A DNA stretch of 64,000 nucleotides, from positions 1-64,000 of the forward strand of contig JBBFLK010000008.1 of NCBI GenBank assembly GCA_037479115.1, read 5' to 3'. Under the pieces are notes generated by a model. That model was given only the letters and a program-made list of their open reading frames with translations. It was not told the origin of the DNA and did no database searches. Made by a program: the position numbers and the translations under genes. This document shows, in pieces, positions 30,375 to 39,574 of this stretch. The DNA is from Anaerohalosphaeraceae bacterium. Its GTDB lineage: Bacteria; Planctomycetota; Phycisphaerae; Sedimentisphaerales; Anaerohalosphaeraceae. Numbering within the stretch: the stretch's first letter is position 1; each line of letters opens with the position of its first letter.

Positions 30375-33322
30375 AATCATTTGCCTACGTTGTACTTCCG
30401 GTACTCTTGGCCGTCGGTTTTTGCAAAGGGGACAATGAACAGTCCTATTCCATCGGCATCATCGGGAAAAGTCCTGCTGCGGAGCAGGCCCTTCGCGAAG
30501 CCGGCTATCCGCTCACAGCCCTGACCTGGGATGATTTTCTCGAGGGCAAAGTCACCGCGGAGCGTTTCTCCTGCCTGCTGTTTGCTCAGCCCCGCCGGTT
30601 CCCCTGTCAGGCCCGCCAAGCCCTTCAGCGATATATGAAAGACGGCGGTGACCTTATCCTTCTGAATGGACCGGCCTTTGAAGTTCCCGTCTTTCTGCAT
30701 CGCGGCCGATGGTACTCCCCAGAGGAACTCCTGCCGCGGCTGGCCGCCGATGCCGCAGACCGAAATCTTTCTATCGATTTTGCCAAGGAAGACCCCGCCC
30801 GCTGGATTCGGGACTGCGACAATCCAGGCTCCCCCAGCACCCTGCAGAAAAAGGAGGACGGCGGTCTGACCTGTTTTGAGGCGAACATCCGCCAATTTTC
30901 CCGCTGGGACACTTTCCGCGGCCCCTTCCAAAGCAAAGCGGGCCACAACGCCCTCTGGCTGAAGGTCAGGGGCTCTGACAACCTTCGTCAACTTGTCGTC
31001 GAAATCCGGGAGCAGGACGGCAGCCGCTGGGTGGCCGTCGCCGACTGCCCCCATCAATGGCAGGAAATTGTCCTCCTGCCGTCCGGCTTTCAGTTCCTGC
31101 CGGACGGCTCACCGTCCGGACGAGGCGGAAGCGGAGACGGACTTTGCCTCGAAAAAGCCGCCTGGCTTCAGTTCGGCATGTCCTACGATTATTCTCCGCA
31201 TCCGCCCGCCGATTATCAAATCTGTCTGGCCCAGGCCGGAACAGCGAAAATCGACCTGCCCGACGGTTTCGGCAAACCCCTCTTCGAAAAGATTCTGCCG
31301 ATTTTTTCCGCTCAGCCGTTTCACCAATACAACGATGCCGTTTCTGTTCGACCCGCTCCCAATCAGTCCTTTTTCGAAGGTCCCGCCCAAACCAAATTGG
31401 CCTTAAAAGGCACCTCCGCCATCGGCTTTCCGTACATCAACGAATCCAAATATACCGGAATCCTGCAGGTCTTTGATTCCTGGGACCGATTCCGAGGATT
31501 CGCCGCCGGCGTCCTCGAACATTATGAAGGCCCCTACAAAGGCGGCCAATGGCTCCTGTTCGGCGTTCAGGCGGAGCATTTCTATCAATCCGACCTGTTC
31601 AAAAACTGCCTGCTCCAAACCCTGCAAAATATCCGGAAGCCGAATCGCCTCCGCCAGCTGGCCGAGGCGGAAAAGCAGGCCAAAGAAAAGCGTATGCCTC
31701 GGCCGAAAAGCCGCCTGAAACCCATCCGCCTCAGTTCAGACGGAAAACACTTCATCGATGCGGATGGCAAACCGTTCTTTATGCTCGGCGTCAACTATAT
31801 CGGTTCATTCGACTGCAAGACCTCCCACGCCTCCGACAACTTCTTTTACGACAAATGGGAAGCCGATTTTCGCAAGGCTCGCAACGCCGGCATTAACTGC
31901 CTGCGGCTCTGGATTGAAGGCCTCAACGCCGACAAAAACAAAATGGACAGCATCCTGCATCTGGCCGACCAATACGGTCTCTATCTGCTTCTGCATCCGA
32001 CCGCTCACCCCAAAGAAAAGGGCGAAGACCTCACACAGCTGTTTACAGACCTGGCCCGCCTTGTCTCGGACGAACCGGCCGTCATCGGCTACGACCTGCA
32101 GAATGAACCCTACATTACCACCGTCGGCGCCGTCCGCATTGCAGGACGTCCCAGCGCCGTCATCCAGCACGACCCGTACAACCGGTACGCCGGCAAAAAC
32201 CTTTATGAGAAAGAATGGGTCGATGTCCGCGCCCTGCACGGCAGCGACTGGCCGCCTGTGAGCGAATGGGCGTCCCGGGAGGAACGCAAGGCCCTTCTGG
32301 CCGCCTACAACATCCTGGCTCGATGGAGCACCCGGTATATCCATCCGCTGGATTACTCATCTCTGTACGGCTGGAACACAACACTGCCCCTGACCGGAGA
32401 TCTTGGCCCCTTCTTTGAGGCCGTCAATCAGACCTTTGCCGACTGGCTGAACCTTCACATCCCCGCCCTCCGCTCCATTCATCCGTCGGCTTTTATCACT
32501 GTCGGCTACAACAGTCTCCTGACCGCCCTGCCCGCCAACAGCCGGCTGGATTTTGTCAACCATCACCTCTACCAGCCGCCGACCTCTTTCGAAAACCTCC
32601 GGAAAGCCGTCACGACCTTTGACCGCCTCCGGGAAATCTGGCCCGACAAACCCATCACGCTGGGTGAATTCGGATACAGCTGCGGCACCCGCCTGCCGGA
32701 CGGTTCCACCCTCGATATCTACAATGCGGCGGTCGGAGAATTGATGATTTACCTCTATGCATGGACCAACGGCTTTGACGGAGCCATGTCCTGGATGGTG
32801 TCCGACTGGCCGATTGCCCTGATTGATTACTCCGCCCCCTGGGTCAGCAAGACCAAACAGGCCTATGAAGCGGGCTTTGGGATGTACTACTACGACGGAA
32901 CGGAAACCGGATATCCCAAACCCATTGTCGGCGCTCTGCGGACTTTCCGGGATTATCTGGACCTTTATCCGTCTGAAAAAGGAAAGCTGGAACTGCGGCC
33001 CGATTCCGCCCTTCAGACCGGCTGCGGCTGGCTGTATCAGGCCCCGCATGCCCTCTTTGCCGGTGCCAAAACCTTCCAAAACGAGCAAATCCTGTTCCGT
33101 GCTTCGCAGGCCGCCAATCTGATGCTCTATTGGACGGACAAAGAGCTTTACATCCTGTCCACGGCGGATGCCCAGCTGACTTTGAAAAAATCGTTTCTGC
33201 AGAGCATCTTCGGTACAGACAACTGTTCCCTCGAAGGCCGCCTGAAAACCTCCTCCAAAGCCGAAGAAATCTGGACCCTCGAATTGTTGGAAAGTCAGCC
33301 CTGTCGGCTGAGAAGTCTTTAA
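30371..33322 (+). CDS. Multidomain GH5-like glycoside hydrolase (possible beta-mannanase/mannosidase)
   Basis: A 983-aa exported enzyme that starts in a 4-nt overlap with the transporter gene. Layout: signal peptide (about 1-20); a class I glutamine-amidotransferase-like alpha/beta region without an obvious nucleophile Cys (about 25-115); a beta-sandwich (about 150-310); and a (beta/alpha)8 barrel from about 455 (KHFIDADGKPFFMLGVNYIG). The clan GH-A pair is acid/base E579 in DLQNEP and nucleophile E766 in TLGEFGYS. The GH130 gene downstream favours a beta-mannoside substrate, though GH5 subfamily assignment needs profile searches. The last 110 residues form a beta-rich tail. Confidence 0.75.
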   Translation: MKSFAYVVLPVLLAVGFCKGDNEQSYSIGIIGKSPAAEQALREAGYPLTALTWDDFLEGKVTAERFSCLLFAQPRRFPCQARQALQRYMKDGGDLILLNGPAFEVPVFLHRGRWYSPEELLPRLAADAADRNLSIDFAKEDPARWIRDCDNPGSPSTLQKKEDGGLTCFEANIRQFSRWDTFRGPFQSKAGHNALWLKVRGSDNLRQLVVEIREQDGSRWVAVADCPHQWQEIVLLPSGFQFLPDGSPSGRGGSGDGLCLEKAAWLQFGMSYDYSPHPPADYQICLAQAGTAKIDLPDGFGKPLFEKILPIFSAQPFHQYNDAVSVRPAPNQSFFEGPAQTKLALKGTSAIGFPYINESKYTGILQVFDSWDRFRGFAAGVLEHYEGPYKGGQWLLFGVQAEHFYQSDLFKNCLLQTLQNIRKPNRLRQLAEAEKQAKEKRMPRPKSRLKPIRLSSDGKHFIDADGKPFFMLGVNYIGSFDCKTSHASDNFFYDKWEADFRKARNAGINCLRLWIEGLNADKNKMDSILHLADQYGLYLLLHPTAHPKEKGEDLTQLFTDLARLVSDEPAVIGYDLQNEPYITTVGAVRIAGRPSAVIQHDPYNRYAGKNLYEKEWVDVRALHGSDWPPVSEWASREERKALLAAYNILARWSTRYIHPLDYSSLYGWNTTLPLTGDLGPFFEAVNQTFADWLNLHIPALRSIHPSAFITVGYNSLLTALPANSRLDFVNHHLYQPPTSFENLRKAVTTFDRLREIWPDKPITLGEFGYSCGTRLPDGSTLDIYNAAVGELMIYLYAWTNGFDGAMSWMVSDWPIALIDYSAPWVSKTKQAYEAGFGMYYYDGTETGYPKPIVGALRTFRDYLDLYPSEKGKLELRPDSALQTGCGWLYQAPHALFAGAKTFQNEQILFRASQAANLMLYWTDKELYILSTADAQLTLKKSFLQSIFGTDNCSLEGRLKTSSKAEEIWTLELLESQPCRLRSL

Positions 33323-33347
33323 TCGCTGCATTTATGGAGACTCATCA

Positions 33348-34373
33348 ATGAAACTGGTTCGTTATTCAAAGAATCCGATTCTGAAACCCAACCCGAAGAA
33401 TCCCTGGGAAAACTTCGTCACAACCAACCCCGGTGCCTGGTATGATGAAAAAACCGGCCGTGTGATGCTGCTGTATCGGGCCGCCGGCGATGACGAAGCC
33501 CATGTCATCCGTTTCGGTCTGGCCGTCAGCTCCAACGGCTATGACTTCCAGCGCGTCAGCGACCAGCCCGTTTTCGGCCCCAGTGCCGACGGATTTGACG
33601 CCGGCTGCGTCGAAGACCCCCGCATTATCAAAATCGGCGAGTACTACTACATCACCTACGCCGCCCGCTTTTACCCCCCGGGCCGATACTGGCTGGCTGC
33701 CGGAAAGCCCCAGGTCTGGAAGCAGAGCCCGCCGGAGTTTCCCTATCTGATTCGGGAAAACGCCACCGTTACCGGCCTGGCCCTGACCAAAGATTTCAAA
33801 ACATGGATTCGGGCCGGACGCATCACCAACCCGTTGGTCGATGACCGCGATGTGATTCTCTTTCCCGAAAAGGTAAACGGAAAATTCGTGATGCTGCACA
33901 GACCGATGAGCTGGGTCGGCCCCCAATACGGAACGGAACATCCGGCTATGTGGATTTCCTTCTCGGAGGACCTGCTCCACTGGCCCCAAAGCACCCTGCT
34001 GGCCGCCGCAAAAGAGGATTGGGAATGCAAAATCGGCGGCAATACCCCGCCCATCCGCACTCCGCACGGCTGGCTGACCCTTTACCACGCCGTCGGCCCG
34101 GACCGGCACTACCGCCTCGGAGCAATGCTTTTAGACCTGAACAATCCGGCCAGGGTTACCCATCGAACCAAAGACTGGATTTTCCAGCCCGAGGAATGGT
34201 ATGAAACGCAGGGATGCTATGACGGCGGCGGGGTTGTCTTCCCCTGCGGAAAAGTCGTCATCAACGATACGCTGTTTGTCTATTACGGAGCTGCAGACAA
34301 ATATGTCGGATTGGCCACCTGCAAACTCAACGAGCTGCTGGAGTACCTGCTGTCCTGTCCGACCCACTCATAA
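33348..34373 (+). CDS. GH130 beta-mannoside phosphorylase
   Basis: A 341-aa cytoplasmic enzyme with the five-bladed propeller pattern of GH130: MKLVRYSKNPILKPNP, MLLYRAAGDD, GFDAGCVEDPRI (the VEDPR block with the predicted catalytic D90), YITYAARF and a late GGGVVFPCGK. Such enzymes phosphorolyse beta-1,4- or beta-1,2-linked mannosides to mannose 1-phosphate; the exact linkage cannot be told from the sequence. No export signal is present, so it would act on oligosaccharide imported by the symporter two genes upstream. It is the last gene of the operon, ending before an intrinsic terminator. Confidence 0.88.
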   Translation: MKLVRYSKNPILKPNPKNPWENFVTTNPGAWYDEKTGRVMLLYRAAGDDEAHVIRFGLAVSSNGYDFQRVSDQPVFGPSADGFDAGCVEDPRIIKIGEYYYITYAARFYPPGRYWLAAGKPQVWKQSPPEFPYLIRENATVTGLALTKDFKTWIRAGRITNPLVDDRDVILFPEKVNGKFVMLHRPMSWVGPQYGTEHPAMWISFSEDLLHWPQSTLLAAAKEDWECKIGGNTPPIRTPHGWLTLYHAVGPDRHYRLGAMLLDLNNPARVTHRTKDWIFQPEEWYETQGCYDGGGVVFPCGKVVINDTLFVYYGAADKYVGLATCKLNELLEYLLSCPTHS

Positions 34374-34433
34374 AGCGAGTATTTGAAATTCCATTCAACG
34401 CCTGCCTGCATGGCTCCCTGCAAAAAGAATTTC

Positions 34434-34468
34434 GGCACTCCCCCCTTCTCGAGGGGGAGTGCCCTTTT
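34434..34468 (+). terminator. Intrinsic terminator of the LacI-controlled operon
   Basis: GGCACTCCCCC (34434-34444) pairs with GGGGGAGTGCC (34453-34463), followed by CTTTT. It lies 60 bp after the GH130 stop. Confidence 0.85.
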
Positions 34469-34557
34469 AGCAGCAATAAGGCCGTTTCTTATTTTTTTCT
34501 GATATCTGTTGGAAATCCCCCTCCGGGCTGAGTCCTCAAGCAGCGGGGCGGACCTGC

Positions 34558-35118
34558 TTATTTAATCAGCGCGGCCAGTTCCTTAAACCGCTCATGGCGG
34601 GCATCCCTGAGCAATTCAAACAGCAGCATCTCCGTCGAGCTGATAACCGCCCCCGCCGCCGAAATCCGCCCGAGTCCAACGGCTTTATTTTCCTCAGTTC
34701 TGGAAGAAACTGCATCGGCAATCACATGAACATCGAATCCCCGATGGAGCAGGTCTGCAGCGGTTTGAAAGACACATACATGCGCTTCTATTCCGCACAA
34801 AACAGCCGCACGGCGGCCGCTCGCCTCCAGACGCGAAAGGAACCCCTCCGCTCCGCAGCAGCTGAAAGCCGTTTTCTCAAAGGGTTTCTGCCCATCCAGC
34901 AGTTCCCGCAATTCCCGAACCGTCGGTCCCAGGGCACGCGGTGCCTGCTCACACCACAACACCGGCATCTCCAGAGCCCGCGCCGTTCGCAAAAGCACTG
35001 CACATCGTGCAATCAGCTCTTCCCGACGACTCATCACAGCCGCCAGTTTTTCCTGGACATCCACCAGGACCAGACAGCTCTGCGAGGGAGTCAAAAGATT
35101 CGAAGCGGCGTTTCTCAT
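34558..35118 (-). CDS. Isochorismatase/nicotinamidase-family cysteine hydrolase
   Basis: A 186-aa cytoplasmic hydrolase with the family catalytic triad: D20 in LVLVDVQEKL, K82 in FEKTAFS and C115 in GIEAHVCVFQTA. The length fits YcaC/isochorismatase-like members. ATG 35118 is chosen because it lies 4 nt after the anti-sigma gene's stop, giving translational coupling; a start at 35154 would overlap that gene. The substrate is unknown (nicotinamide, isochorismate or another amide). Its location as third gene of a sigma/anti-sigma operon is unusual. Confidence 0.85.
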   Translation of the reverse strand: MRNAASNLLTPSQSCLVLVDVQEKLAAVMSRREELIARCAVLLRTARALEMPVLWCEQAPRALGPTVRELRELLDGQKPFEKTAFSCCGAEGFLSRLEASGRRAAVLCGIEAHVCVFQTAADLLHRGFDVHVIADAVSSRTEENKAVGLGRISAAGAVISSTEMLLFELLRDARHERFKELAALIK

Positions 35119-35122
35119 TTGT

Positions 35123-36136
35123 CTATTTCTTCTCCGCCGAATTTCTGACTTCAATCACAAGCACAACCGCCGGCCCATCCGCCGTCATCGCACTTTGCGG
35201 TTCCGACATCTCCTTTTCCCAGGCCAGTCTGGGCTCGGCCGGCAGAAGAATCCGCTCCCCTTCTCCCGTTTCTTCCGCAGGCACCCGAATCGCCACATCC
35301 GAAAGCCCCCGGCGATTCAACCGCTCCAGATGCGAAGCCGTTATCTGCAGACGGGACGGGCTGCTCTGGCGGACCAGTTCCTCCATCTGCTCCGGACGAA
35401 TCCCCTCTACGACAACCGCCCGAGCAGAGGATTCACCCGCCGCCAAAACAAACTGCGGCTTCGAAGACAATTCCCAGACCGGTTCCAGCATCTTCATCAG
35501 CGACAGCATCTGTTTCTGAGAGCACTGAATTCGATACACGGCACGGTCCTCAAAACGCTCTGAGGAGGCGGAAGAAAGAAGCTTATGAGCAACAACCGCT
35601 TTTTTGATGGACTCATTCACTGGAATCGGCTGCTCCGTAAGAAAGGTCAGAGTTCCCAACACCAGCACCGGCCCTTCTCCTGAAGCCGTCCCCTCCGCTG
35701 TCTGCAGCGGTTCGGGCGTCTGTCCCGGTGCAGTCAGAGCCACAGGAACAGTTTTCGGTTCAGGCGGTTTGACAATTTGAAGGACCAGGAGCCCCAGAAT
35801 CGCCAGCGGCAGCATCACCATCGCCGCCGCGGCCGAGACCCAGCGAACAAGCAAAACAAACCGTCCTGCTCGAACGGATGGACGAGGGGACTCCGTATTC
35901 AGAATCAGCCGACGCTCCAGACGGGCGAGCACCTCTTCCTTCAGGCCATCCGGGGCTTTCTCTATCGGCAGAAATCCCAGCAGCTCCTTCTGACGGAATA
36001 ACGCGTGCAAATCCTTGCGGATAACCGGATTATGCTGAGCCAGACGCTTCAGTTCCGTCTGCTGCCGTTCATTCAGCTCCCCGTCCAGAAAGCCGTGAAT
36101 GAGCGAATCAACATGTTCGCGTTCTTGTTCGTTCAT
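35123..36136 (-). CDS. Putative transmembrane anti-sigma factor without zinc-finger motif
   Basis: A 337-aa predicted single-pass membrane protein. The cytoplasmic N-terminal part (1-90; MNEQEREHVDSLIHGFLDGELNERQ) resembles anti-sigma N-domains (a short acidic FLDGEL helix) but has no H-x3-C-x2-C motif. A transmembrane helix lies at about 97-122 (WVSAAAAMVMLPLAILGLLVLQIV). A Pro-rich linker and an extracytoplasmic domain (about 150-330) follow. Its ATG overlaps the sigma gene's stop by 4 nt, the usual arrangement for a sigma/anti-sigma pair, which is the main ground for the call. Confidence 0.7.
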   Translation of the reverse strand: MNEQEREHVDSLIHGFLDGELNERQQTELKRLAQHNPVIRKDLHALFRQKELLGFLPIEKAPDGLKEEVLARLERRLILNTESPRPSVRAGRFVLLVRWVSAAAAMVMLPLAILGLLVLQIVKPPEPKTVPVALTAPGQTPEPLQTAEGTASGEGPVLVLGTLTFLTEQPIPVNESIKKAVVAHKLLSSASSERFEDRAVYRIQCSQKQMLSLMKMLEPVWELSSKPQFVLAAGESSARAVVVEGIRPEQMEELVRQSSPSRLQITASHLERLNRRGLSDVAIRVPAEETGEGERILLPAEPRLAWEKEMSEPQSAMTADGPAVVLVIEVRNSAEKK

Positions 36137-36750
36137 GCCAACACCGCTTCCAGCAAATCCCTCAGTCCGGCTCGAGCCCGACTGATTCGGCTTTTGACAG
36201 TCCCCAGTTCGATATCCAGAATCTCCGCAATTTCCTGATAACTCAGACCTTCAATATCCCGCAAAACCAGCACGACACGCTGTTCCTCCTCCAAACGTCT
36301 CAAGGCTTTCAGAACAATCTCACGGGCCTCTTTGTCCTGAGCCAACCCGGCAGGGTCCGCTTTCTCTCGACACATCAGGTACCCGGCCAGCCGCGTCGAG
36401 GCACGCTCCGTTTCTTCCGTGCCTATCGATGCATCGATAGAATGCATGGAAAGGCGGCCTCTTCGTTTGCAAAAATTCAGCGTCAGATTTACCCCAATTC
36501 GAAAGAGCCACGTGTAAAAACTGCTTTTGCCCTTAAAGTCGGTTATCTTCTCTAATGCTTTGACAAATGTTTCCTGGGTAAGTTCCGCGGCATCGTCAGG
36601 ATTTGAACAAATTTTGAGGATTGTGTTATATAACCTGTCTTGATACCGGACAATCAGAAGCCCAGCGGCCTCCAAATCGCCGCGCTGAGACTGCTTAATC
36701 AGCAGCTCTTCTTCGAGGGTCTTGTTTTGGAAAGCCGAGCCGTCTTTCAC
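36133..36750 (-). CDS. ECF-type RNA polymerase sigma factor
   Basis: A 205-aa group IV sigma-70. Region 2 is about residues 25-95 (YQDRLYNTILKICSNPDDA, ELTQETFVKALEKI, FYTWLFRIGVNL), which includes core binding and -10 recognition. Region 4 is about 145-200 (LRRLEEEQRVVLVLRDIEGL, SYQEIAEILDIELGTVKSRI), the helix-turn-helix for -35 recognition. The start is a GTG at 36750; no better ATG gives a full region 2. It is translationally coupled to a probable anti-sigma gene. A linker of about 30 residues between the regions is long for this class. Confidence 0.88.
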   Translation of the reverse strand: MKDGSAFQNKTLEEELLIKQSQRGDLEAAGLLIVRYQDRLYNTILKICSNPDDAAELTQETFVKALEKITDFKGKSSFYTWLFRIGVNLTLNFCKRRGRLSMHSIDASIGTEETERASTRLAGYLMCREKADPAGLAQDKEAREIVLKALRRLEEEQRVVLVLRDIEGLSYQEIAEILDIELGTVKSRISRARAGLRDLLEAVLA

Positions 36751-36847
36751 ACTTTTGTCTGCCGAAACCTGGTCTCTGTTTAACGCGAAAAATTCGAATA
36801 GTGCCCAAAAGGTCCGATAAAATCAATTCTTTTTCGCGACTTTCTTT

Positions 36848-37366
36848 TCAGTTCGTCGGTAAAACATAAACGGTTTCAAGACTCATCCCTTCCGCCGTCC
36901 GGCAGGTTGCCGAAAGCAGCAGCGGCTCCTCGGCGACTGCCCCCTCCAAATCCAGCAGAAACTCATACGCCCTCAGATAATCTCTCCAATAGAGATTATT
37001 GGTGCCCGCTTCGGTCAAGACCTGCTCCGGCCAGCTCTTTAAATGAGCCCCTTTGGGATTGGAACCCGACACCTGGTACCGATACAATTCAAAACGAACA
37101 CGGAAAGGAACCTTCAGTCTGGAATCAAATCGGTCCCGCAGCTCCAGAAAAACCCGAAGGGCGGTCGGTTTTTTGGTCTCCTTGTCTCGGAGAATTTCCG
37201 TCAACCCCCCGAATCGAATCAGAACCGGCTGGAACCCGGCACTTGTACAGGAAACCTCCGGAACTAAAGCGGGAGGCGTTTCACAGCCTCCAAACAGCAG
37301 AACGCCCCCCAAAATCAAAACAATGGTTTTCAAAAACAAGCTGAACAGACCATTCGGATTATTCAT
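36848..37366 (-). CDS. Small predicted lipoprotein of unknown function
   Basis: A 172-aa protein. The start is set at ATG 37366, which begins a signal sequence ending in the lipobox-like GVLLFGGCETPP (Cys about 28), so the mature protein is probably lipid-anchored. The remaining 140 residues mention no known family; there is a charged LRDKETKKPTALRVFLELRD segment and a beta-rich end (ETVYVLPTN). The ATG overlaps the last 8 nt of ribBA, suggesting co-transcription. No promoter was recognised between it and the sigma gene. Confidence 0.65.
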   Translation of the reverse strand: MNNPNGLFSLFLKTIVLILGGVLLFGGCETPPALVPEVSCTSAGFQPVLIRFGGLTEILRDKETKKPTALRVFLELRDRFDSRLKVPFRVRFELYRYQVSGSNPKGAHLKSWPEQVLTEAGTNNLYWRDYLRAYEFLLDLEGAVAEEPLLLSATCRTAEGMSLETVYVLPTN

Positions 37367-38603
37367 GAATATCTTCACGAAGAAGATGTCCGAGACGGAT
37401 TTTTTTCGTTTGGAGATATTTTCGATTATGTTCACCCGGCTTGGCCTGAAGAGGAATCTGCTCCACAATATGAATTCCATACACCTCCAGCCGGCTGATT
37501 TTCTTGGGATTGTTGGTCAGAATCCGAACGTTTCGAAGCCCCAAATCACGGCAGATTTGAGCTCCAATCCCATAATCCCGCTTATCCGGCAGAAAGCCCA
37601 GTTTCAGATTGGCTTCCACCGTATCCAATCCCTGCTCCTGAAGCTTATACGCATGAAGTTTGTTGGCCAGGCCGATTCCCCGCCCTTCCTGACGCAAATA
37701 AATCAAGGCCCCTTTCCCTTCAGCCTGAATCCGCTTCATCGCCTCCACCAGCTGATAGCCGCACTCGCATCGCTGTGAATGAAACAAATCCCCCGTCATG
37801 CACTCCGAATGCACCCGAATCAGAACCGGCTCCGGATGCTCAATGACCCTTCCCTGTTCATCCAAATCCCCCACGCCCCCTTTGCAGAGGGCCAGATGCG
37901 GTTCCGTAGAACCGGGACTTTCATACCCGATAAGGGTAAATTCGCCGTAATCCGTCGGCAGTCGAACCTGCTGAATGCGGCGGACCTGCTGTTCCCGCTG
38001 AAGACGGTACTCAATCACTTTGGCCACTGTTGTCATCTTCAGAGAATGCTTCCTGCAGTACTCCTCCAAATCGGGCACGCGAGCCATGGTCCCGTCATCA
38101 TTCAAAATCTCACAGATAACGCCCGCCGGCCTCAAGCCCGCCAAACGCATCAGGTCCACCGCTCCTTCGGTCTGACCGGCCCGCACAAGCACCCCCCCCT
38201 TTCGGGCGCGAAGAGGAAACACATGCCCCGGACGCGCCAAATCAGCCGCCTTGGCGTTAGGGGATACGGCAACCTGGATCGTCCTGGCACGATCCGCCGC
38301 ACTGATGCCCGTTGTGATGCCCTCCCGAGCATCAATGCTGACGGTAAAAGCCGTCCCCAGACGAGCCGTGTTTTCCGTACACTGCGGATGAAGTCCCAGC
38401 CGATCACAGTATTCTTCATCCATCGGCAGACAAATCAGTCCCCGTCCGTGTGTGGCCATAAAATTAATAATTTCCGGAGTCACCAATTCGGCAGCACACA
38501 CCAAATCCCCCTCATTCTCCCGGTCTTCATCATCTACCAGGACAATCATTCGTCCCTGCCGAAGCTCATCCAGAATTTCCGGTATTTCACTGAAAATCGC
38601 CAT
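37359..38603 (-). CDS. ribBA: Bifunctional DHBP synthase / GTP cyclohydrolase II (RibBA)
   Basis: A 414-aa cytoplasmic riboflavin-pathway enzyme. The N-terminal half (1-205), 3,4-dihydroxy-2-butanone 4-phosphate synthase, shows [31 protein letters not shown] and the [13 protein letters not shown] loop. The C-terminal half (206-400), GTP cyclohydrolase II, shows [20 protein letters not shown] with zinc Cys residues, then [15 protein letters not shown]. Both halves look complete, unlike DHBPS-only or degenerate fusions. No FMN riboswitch is visible in the 100-bp leader; a sigma-70-like promoter is. It probably heads an operon with the lipoprotein gene. Confidence 0.95.
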   Translation of the reverse strand: MAIFSEIPEILDELRQGRMIVLVDDEDRENEGDLVCAAELVTPEIINFMATHGRGLICLPMDEEYCDRLGLHPQCTENTARLGTAFTVSIDAREGITTGISAADRARTIQVAVSPNAKAADLARPGHVFPLRARKGGVLVRAGQTEGAVDLMRLAGLRPAGVICEILNDDGTMARVPDLEEYCRKHSLKMTTVAKVIEYRLQREQQVRRIQQVRLPTDYGEFTLIGYESPGSTEPHLALCKGGVGDLDEQGRVIEHPEPVLIRVHSECMTGDLFHSQRCECGYQLVEAMKRIQAEGKGALIYLRQEGRGIGLANKLHAYKLQEQGLDTVEANLKLGFLPDKRDYGIGAQICRDLGLRNVRILTNNPKKISRLEVYGIHIVEQIPLQAKPGEHNRKYLQTKKIRLGHLLREDIHE

Positions 38604-38640
38604 TCAGACCTCGTCGTCCAATCATGATAAAGATACAAAA

Positions 38641-38669
38641 AGTATAGCCCCTTGCTCAAAAAAAGTAAA
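38641..38669 (-). promoter_or_regulatory. Sigma-70-like promoter for ribBA
   Basis: On the - strand, TTTACT (38664-38669), a 17-bp spacer and TATACT (38641-38646) precede the ribBA ATG by about 38 bp. The -35 matches consensus in 4 of 6 positions and the -10 in 5 of 6. Confidence 0.5.
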
Positions 38670-38707
38670 GGATTGTTCAGACACGTAAACGTTTTGGGCA
38701 AAGAGAC

Positions 38708-39451
38708 TTAAAGCACAGCCCCGCCGTCAGCCGTCAAAATCTCGCCGGTGATCGAGTCGGTTTTGAGAAGAAACAAGACCGCCTCCATCAAATCGTTCAT
38801 CGGAACAAACCGTCCCAAAGGAATTCTCTTCTTTCGTTCGGCTGCTTCTTGGCGATTGCGGATTGTCCCCTCGACAATCCCCGGCGCAATTGCATTGACC
38901 GCAATGCCGGGAGCCAGCTCTTTGGCCAGGGACTGGGTCGCAGCAATCAAACCGGCCTTCGCTGCACAGTATGCGGAATAGTCCCGCCAGGGGCGAAGGG
39001 CCCCAATATCTGCAAAAAAAAGAACCTTGGCAAAAGGCTTTTTGGCACCGGAGGAAAACCGGGACTTCACAAACAAACGAGTGATTAACAGGGGAACCGT
39101 CAGATTCAGATGAATCAGGTCTTCTATCTGCTGTTCCGTGCAGTTTTTCAGCGGAGTTTTCTCAAAAAGACCCGCCGAATGAATCAAAATATCGGTTGGA
39201 CCGTATCTGCCAGCCTCCTGAAACAGCCGGCGGATTTGCTCGGCATCCCGAAAGTCCGATTGAAAGGCGAAGGCCCGTCCGCCGTGTCGGCGGATGCCCT
39301 GAACAAGCTTGTTTGCCAACCGGTCTTGACGATGATACTGGCAGAGGCACTGGACCCCCTCCCGGGCCAGCGATTCCGCCAGAAATCGCCCGATTTTTCC
39401 GGTCGAACCGGTAATCAGCGCCGTTTTTCCTCGCAAATCCATTTTGGTCAT
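38708..39451 (-). CDS. Short-chain dehydrogenase/reductase (pteridine-reductase-like)
   Basis: A 247-aa NAD(P)-dependent oxidoreductase with a Rossmann signature (ALITGSTGKIGRFLAESL), the NAG-equivalent HSAG (91-94) and the catalytic Y161-x3-K165 in YSAYCAAKAG. The ending (ITGEILTADGGAVL) is the classical SDR C-terminus. The TGxxxKIG variant, rather than TGxxxGIG, resembles pteridine reductases (TGxxxRIG), so FolM-like dihydropteridine reduction is possible; general SDR is the safe call. It is divergent from pdxJ. The start is either ATG 39451 or ATG 39442. Confidence 0.82.
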   Translation of the reverse strand: MTKMDLRGKTALITGSTGKIGRFLAESLAREGVQCLCQYHRQDRLANKLVQGIRRHGGRAFAFQSDFRDAEQIRRLFQEAGRYGPTDILIHSAGLFEKTPLKNCTEQQIEDLIHLNLTVPLLITRLFVKSRFSSGAKKPFAKVLFFADIGALRPWRDYSAYCAAKAGLIAATQSLAKELAPGIAVNAIAPGIVEGTIRNRQEAAERKKRIPLGRFVPMNDLMEAVLFLLKTDSITGEILTADGGAVL

Positions 39452-39522
39452 AGTAATTTATCCGGATTCACACATCAAGAAATTTGACGAGAAGATTCTG
39501 AAAAGGGTTTTCGGATACAGAC

Positions 39523-39550
39523 TTGATGAACCGTCGGATTGCAGTATAAT
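39523..39550 (+). promoter_or_regulatory. Sigma-70-like promoter for pdxJ-dapA
   Basis: TTGATG (39523-39528), a 16-bp spacer and TATAAT (39545-39550) sit 24 bp upstream of the pdxJ ATG. The -10 is a perfect consensus. Confidence 0.7.
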
Positions 39551-39574
39551 AGCCACCCTAAAAGGTTCTGAAAA

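Noticed and set aside
38604-38707. FMN riboswitch upstream of ribBA
   Set aside because: The gap is only about 100 bp, contains a simple promoter and shows no RFN conserved segments.
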